Assembly (NCBI GenBank): GCA_021787175.1
Contig: JAJYMF010000328.1
Coordinates: forward strand, 1-7,254
Source: Pseudomonadota bacterium
Lineage (GTDB): Bacteria > Pseudomonadota > Gammaproteobacteria > Xanthomonadales > Rhodanobacteraceae
Direction of reading: 5' to 3'
Length of the DNA: 7,254 nucleotides
Every line of letters starts with the position of its first letter. The first letter of the stretch is position 1. The translations under genes and the position numbers were made by a program. Below, in pieces: positions 5,878-7,254 of the stretch. The notes below the pieces were generated by a model. The model saw nothing but the letters and a program-made list of their open reading frames with translations, had not been told where the DNA came from and made no database searches.

Positions 5878-6381
5878 TCACGAGGCCCGCAGCGCCCAGC
5901 GCTCGTGATCGCGCCAGCGCCCGCCGATCTTGAGATAGCGCGGCGAATAGCCTTCCCTCTGAAACCCGCACGAACGCACCAGCGCGATGGAGGCGACGTT
6001 GCCCGGCTGGATATTGGCTTCCAGCCGATGCAGCTTGAGTGCGGTGAAGGCGTGGCGCGCCACGGCCTTGAGTCCCTCGCGCATCAGCCCCTGCCGTTCG
6101 CAGCCCGCGAAGACGTAGTAACCCAGATACCCGCTGCAGAACACGCCCATCACGACGTGGGTGAGGTTGACCACGCCGACGATCTGCTGCGTCGTCCGCA
6201 GGCAGACGAGGAATGCCTGGTGGCCCGGTTGTTCCATGCGCCGCAGATAGGCCACGTATTGCGTGGGCGTGGTCGGTGCTCGCACCCACGTGCCGTGCAG
6301 GGCGCGGCTGGTGCGGGCGAGTCGCAGGAACTCGGCCTGGTCCAAGGCGGTGGGTGGGCGGAGATCGATGCGCGCGGGCAT
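5878..6381 (-). CDS. GNAT-family N-acetyltransferase (RimJ/RimL type)
   Basis: A 167-aa acetyl-CoA-dependent N-acetyltransferase. It opens with ARIDLRPPTALDQAEFL, the usual first beta strand and helix of RimJ/RimL-like proteins. The fold continues with IVGVVNLTHVV (67-77), GYLGYYV (84-90), the acetyl-CoA pyrophosphate loop in the form RQGLMREGL (96-104, a variant of Q/R-x-x-G-x-G/A), and the motif B block LEANIQPGNVASIALVRSCGF (120-140) followed by QREG. The C-terminal KIGGRWRDHERWAL is typical of ribosomal-protein-type acetyltransferases. The target (protein N-terminus or small molecule) is not predictable. Start choice: ATG 6381, 13 nt after the preceding gene's stop, gives the usual N-terminus; ATG 6411 would add 10 residues and overlap that gene. 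Neither has a strong ribosome site, so translational coupling is likely. A degenerate copy of its 3' end lies at 5511-5560. Confidence 0.9.
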   Translation of the reverse strand: MPARIDLRPPTALDQAEFLRLARTSRALHGTWVRAPTTPTQYVAYLRRMEQPGHQAFLVCLRTTQQIVGVVNLTHVVMGVFCSGYLGYYVFAGCERQGLMREGLKAVARHAFTALKLHRLEANIQPGNVASIALVRSCGFQREGYSPRYLKIGGRWRDHERWALRAS

Positions 6382-6394
6382 GGCGTGACCGACG

Positions 6395-6898
6395 TCAGGG
6401 TTGAGCAGCATGCCGCTTGCGGCGCGTTTGCGGGGCGGAGGGACCGGGCTGCGTGCCCCGCGTGATGCGAACGCAGCGGCCCAGCTCGAGCACGGCCTGT
6501 TCTTCGGACATCGCCGACGCCTCCGCGGAGACCGCGTCCGGAACCCACGCCGGAAAGGCAATCTCCCGGGTGACGTGGTTCCCGGAGGCGGTGTGGACCT
6601 CGTGAATCCGGGCGAGCCACGGGATCGGGAAGCAGTGTGCCGCACGGACGAGCGCTGGCCAGAGACGTCGATGGACGTAGGTGATCCGGCCATCGACGAG
6701 GCGGCATACGAGGATGTCGCGGGAGTCTCGCAGCGCACGGGTGAGTTCGAATATCGCGCGGCGCCGCGGATGTGCCCACCAGCTCCCGCGAATCGGCGCA
6801 CCCACGATCGCTGCCGCCAGTGCAGGCGCCGCTCCCGTCGCTGCCTCCAGGACGATGCCGTGCTTGCGCACGAATGCGGCCGCCTGGCGCGGAGTCAC
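6395..6898 (-). CDS. Conserved-looking protein of unknown function
   Basis: A 167-aa protein that I do not recognise as a named family. The start is GTG 6898 (VTPRQAAAFVRKHG), chosen because AGGA lies 7 nt upstream and the protein-like composition begins there; the frame upstream reads Arg/Ser-rich and non-coding. The body looks like a real folded cytoplasmic domain: an N-terminal helix, PIRGSWWAHP (35-44), a helical RAIFELTRALRDS (47-59), strands DILVCRLVDGRITYVHRRLWPALV (61-84, split by DG), LARIHEVHTASGNHV (95-109) and FPAWVP (115-120). The tail from about 140 is basic and disordered-looking. There is no signal peptide or membrane segment. Invariant-looking Trp, His and Arg residues suggest a binding or catalytic site, but no function can be assigned. 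It is the middle gene of a minus-strand run, 58 nt after one gene and 13 nt before the acetyltransferase. Confidence 0.75.
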   Translation of the reverse strand: MTPRQAAAFVRKHGIVLEAATGAAPALAAAIVGAPIRGSWWAHPRRRAIFELTRALRDSRDILVCRLVDGRITYVHRRLWPALVRAAHCFPIPWLARIHEVHTASGNHVTREIAFPAWVPDAVSAEASAMSEEQAVLELGRCVRITRGTQPGPSAPQTRRKRHAAQP

Positions 6899-6956
6899 GA
6901 GGTGTTCCTGCTCGCAACCCCGCCAGGACAGTCCCCGGATTCCTGGTACGGATCGG

Positions 6957-7254
6957 TCACTGGCACCCTCGCAGCTGCGACCGCAGGTGGGACTCCTCGG
7001 CCTCCAGCGCCGGCTTGGCGTCCTGGAAGGCATTGCGCAGCTTGTGCTCGACCGCGTCGTATTGCTGCTGCACACGCCGGCAGATCTCGGCGCGCGGCAG
7101 CGGTTCGCAACGGTCCTGCACTTGCGTGTAGTAGCCGGCGATGCGGCTGGCGACGTGCGGCTTCGGTCCGACGCCGGGCGCGGAGATGCCGGCGCCACCG
7201 GGACCGTAGGTGCGTGCCAGCGGCATCGAGATTGCGCCGAGCACACCGATGGGC
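6957..7254 (-). CDS. Hypothetical exported coiled-coil-like protein with three cysteines, N-terminus off right edge
   Basis: The frame is open to the right edge and ends at TGA 6959-6957, giving 98 residues in view. The visible start PIGVLGAISMPLA could be the end of a signal peptide. A Gly/Pro-rich linker (YGPGGAGISAPGVGPKP) follows, then a charged helical region from about VASRIAGYYTQVQDRCEP to the end, with RAEICRRVQQQYDAVEHKL and ALEAEESHLRSQL, and a terminal GCQ. Cysteines sit in DRCEP, EICRR and RGCQ, suggesting a periplasmic disulfide. An internal GTG at 7244 is possible, but the true start probably lies outside. Coding character supports a real gene; no family is recognised. It leads a run with the unknown gene and the acetyltransferase, with 58 nt between it and the next start. 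Confidence 0.65.
   Translation of the reverse strand, partial: PIGVLGAISMPLARTYGPGGAGISAPGVGPKPHVASRIAGYYTQVQDRCEPLPRAEICRRVQQQYDAVEHKLRNAFQDAKPALEAEESHLRSQLRGCQ

Noticed and set aside
6923..6946. CCAGGA/TCCTGG inverted repeat between the right-edge gene and the unknown gene
   Set aside because: Only 6 bp of stem with a 12-nt loop and no T-tract; too weak to call a terminator or operator.
1..7254. CRISPR array, tRNA, rRNA or insertion sequence
   Set aside because: I saw no regularly spaced long repeats, tRNA-like cloverleaf, rRNA segment, transposase or flanking terminal repeats.

Overview
The window is GC-rich chromosomal DNA with densely packed genes. It looks like a gammaproteobacterium of the Xanthomonadales type (Rhodanobacter, Dyella or Lysobacter relatives). 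That placement is an inference from protein style, GC content and REP-like palindromes, not from a marker gene.

Layout: (1) 1-84, minus strand: the signal-peptide end of a secreted protein that runs off the left edge. (2) 246-380, plus: a 44-codon remnant of a nucleotide pyrophosphatase/phosphodiesterase-type (NPP) gene. It keeps the signal peptide and the first metal-site motif, then stops. (3) 663-3071, plus: a complete TonB-dependent outer-membrane receptor of 802 aa. (4) 3072-3348: an intergenic region with two perfect hairpins and a REP-like nested palindrome. (5) 3349-5439, plus: a complete Tat-exported phosphocholine-type phospholipase C of 696 aa. (6) 5440-5877: a short convergent region with a possible SlyX-like ORF and a 50-bp degenerate copy of the 3' end of the neighbouring acetyltransferase gene. 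(7) 5878-7254, minus: three co-directional genes, read right to left: a Cys-containing, probably exported, coiled-coil-like protein (N-terminus off the right edge), a conserved protein of unknown function, and a GNAT (RimJ/RimL-type) acetyltransferase.

The main result is regulatory. Pho-box-like 11-bp direct repeats (PhoB consensus CTGTMAY, 4-nt spacer, CTGTMAY) lie upstream of every gene start in the left two thirds: 167-184 before the NPP remnant (13 of 14 consensus positions), a long 11-bp-phased array at 517-589 before the TonB receptor, 3289-3306 before the phospholipase C (12 of 14), and a weaker one at 143-126 on the minus strand before the left-edge secreted gene (11 of 14). The genes fit this: phosphodiesterase relic, phospholipase C and outer-membrane receptor. 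The proposal is a phosphate-starvation locus in which the phospholipase releases phosphorus-containing headgroups from phospholipids and the receptor imports a related substrate. The receptor's substrate is not visible in the sequence. The genes at the right end show no link to this theme.
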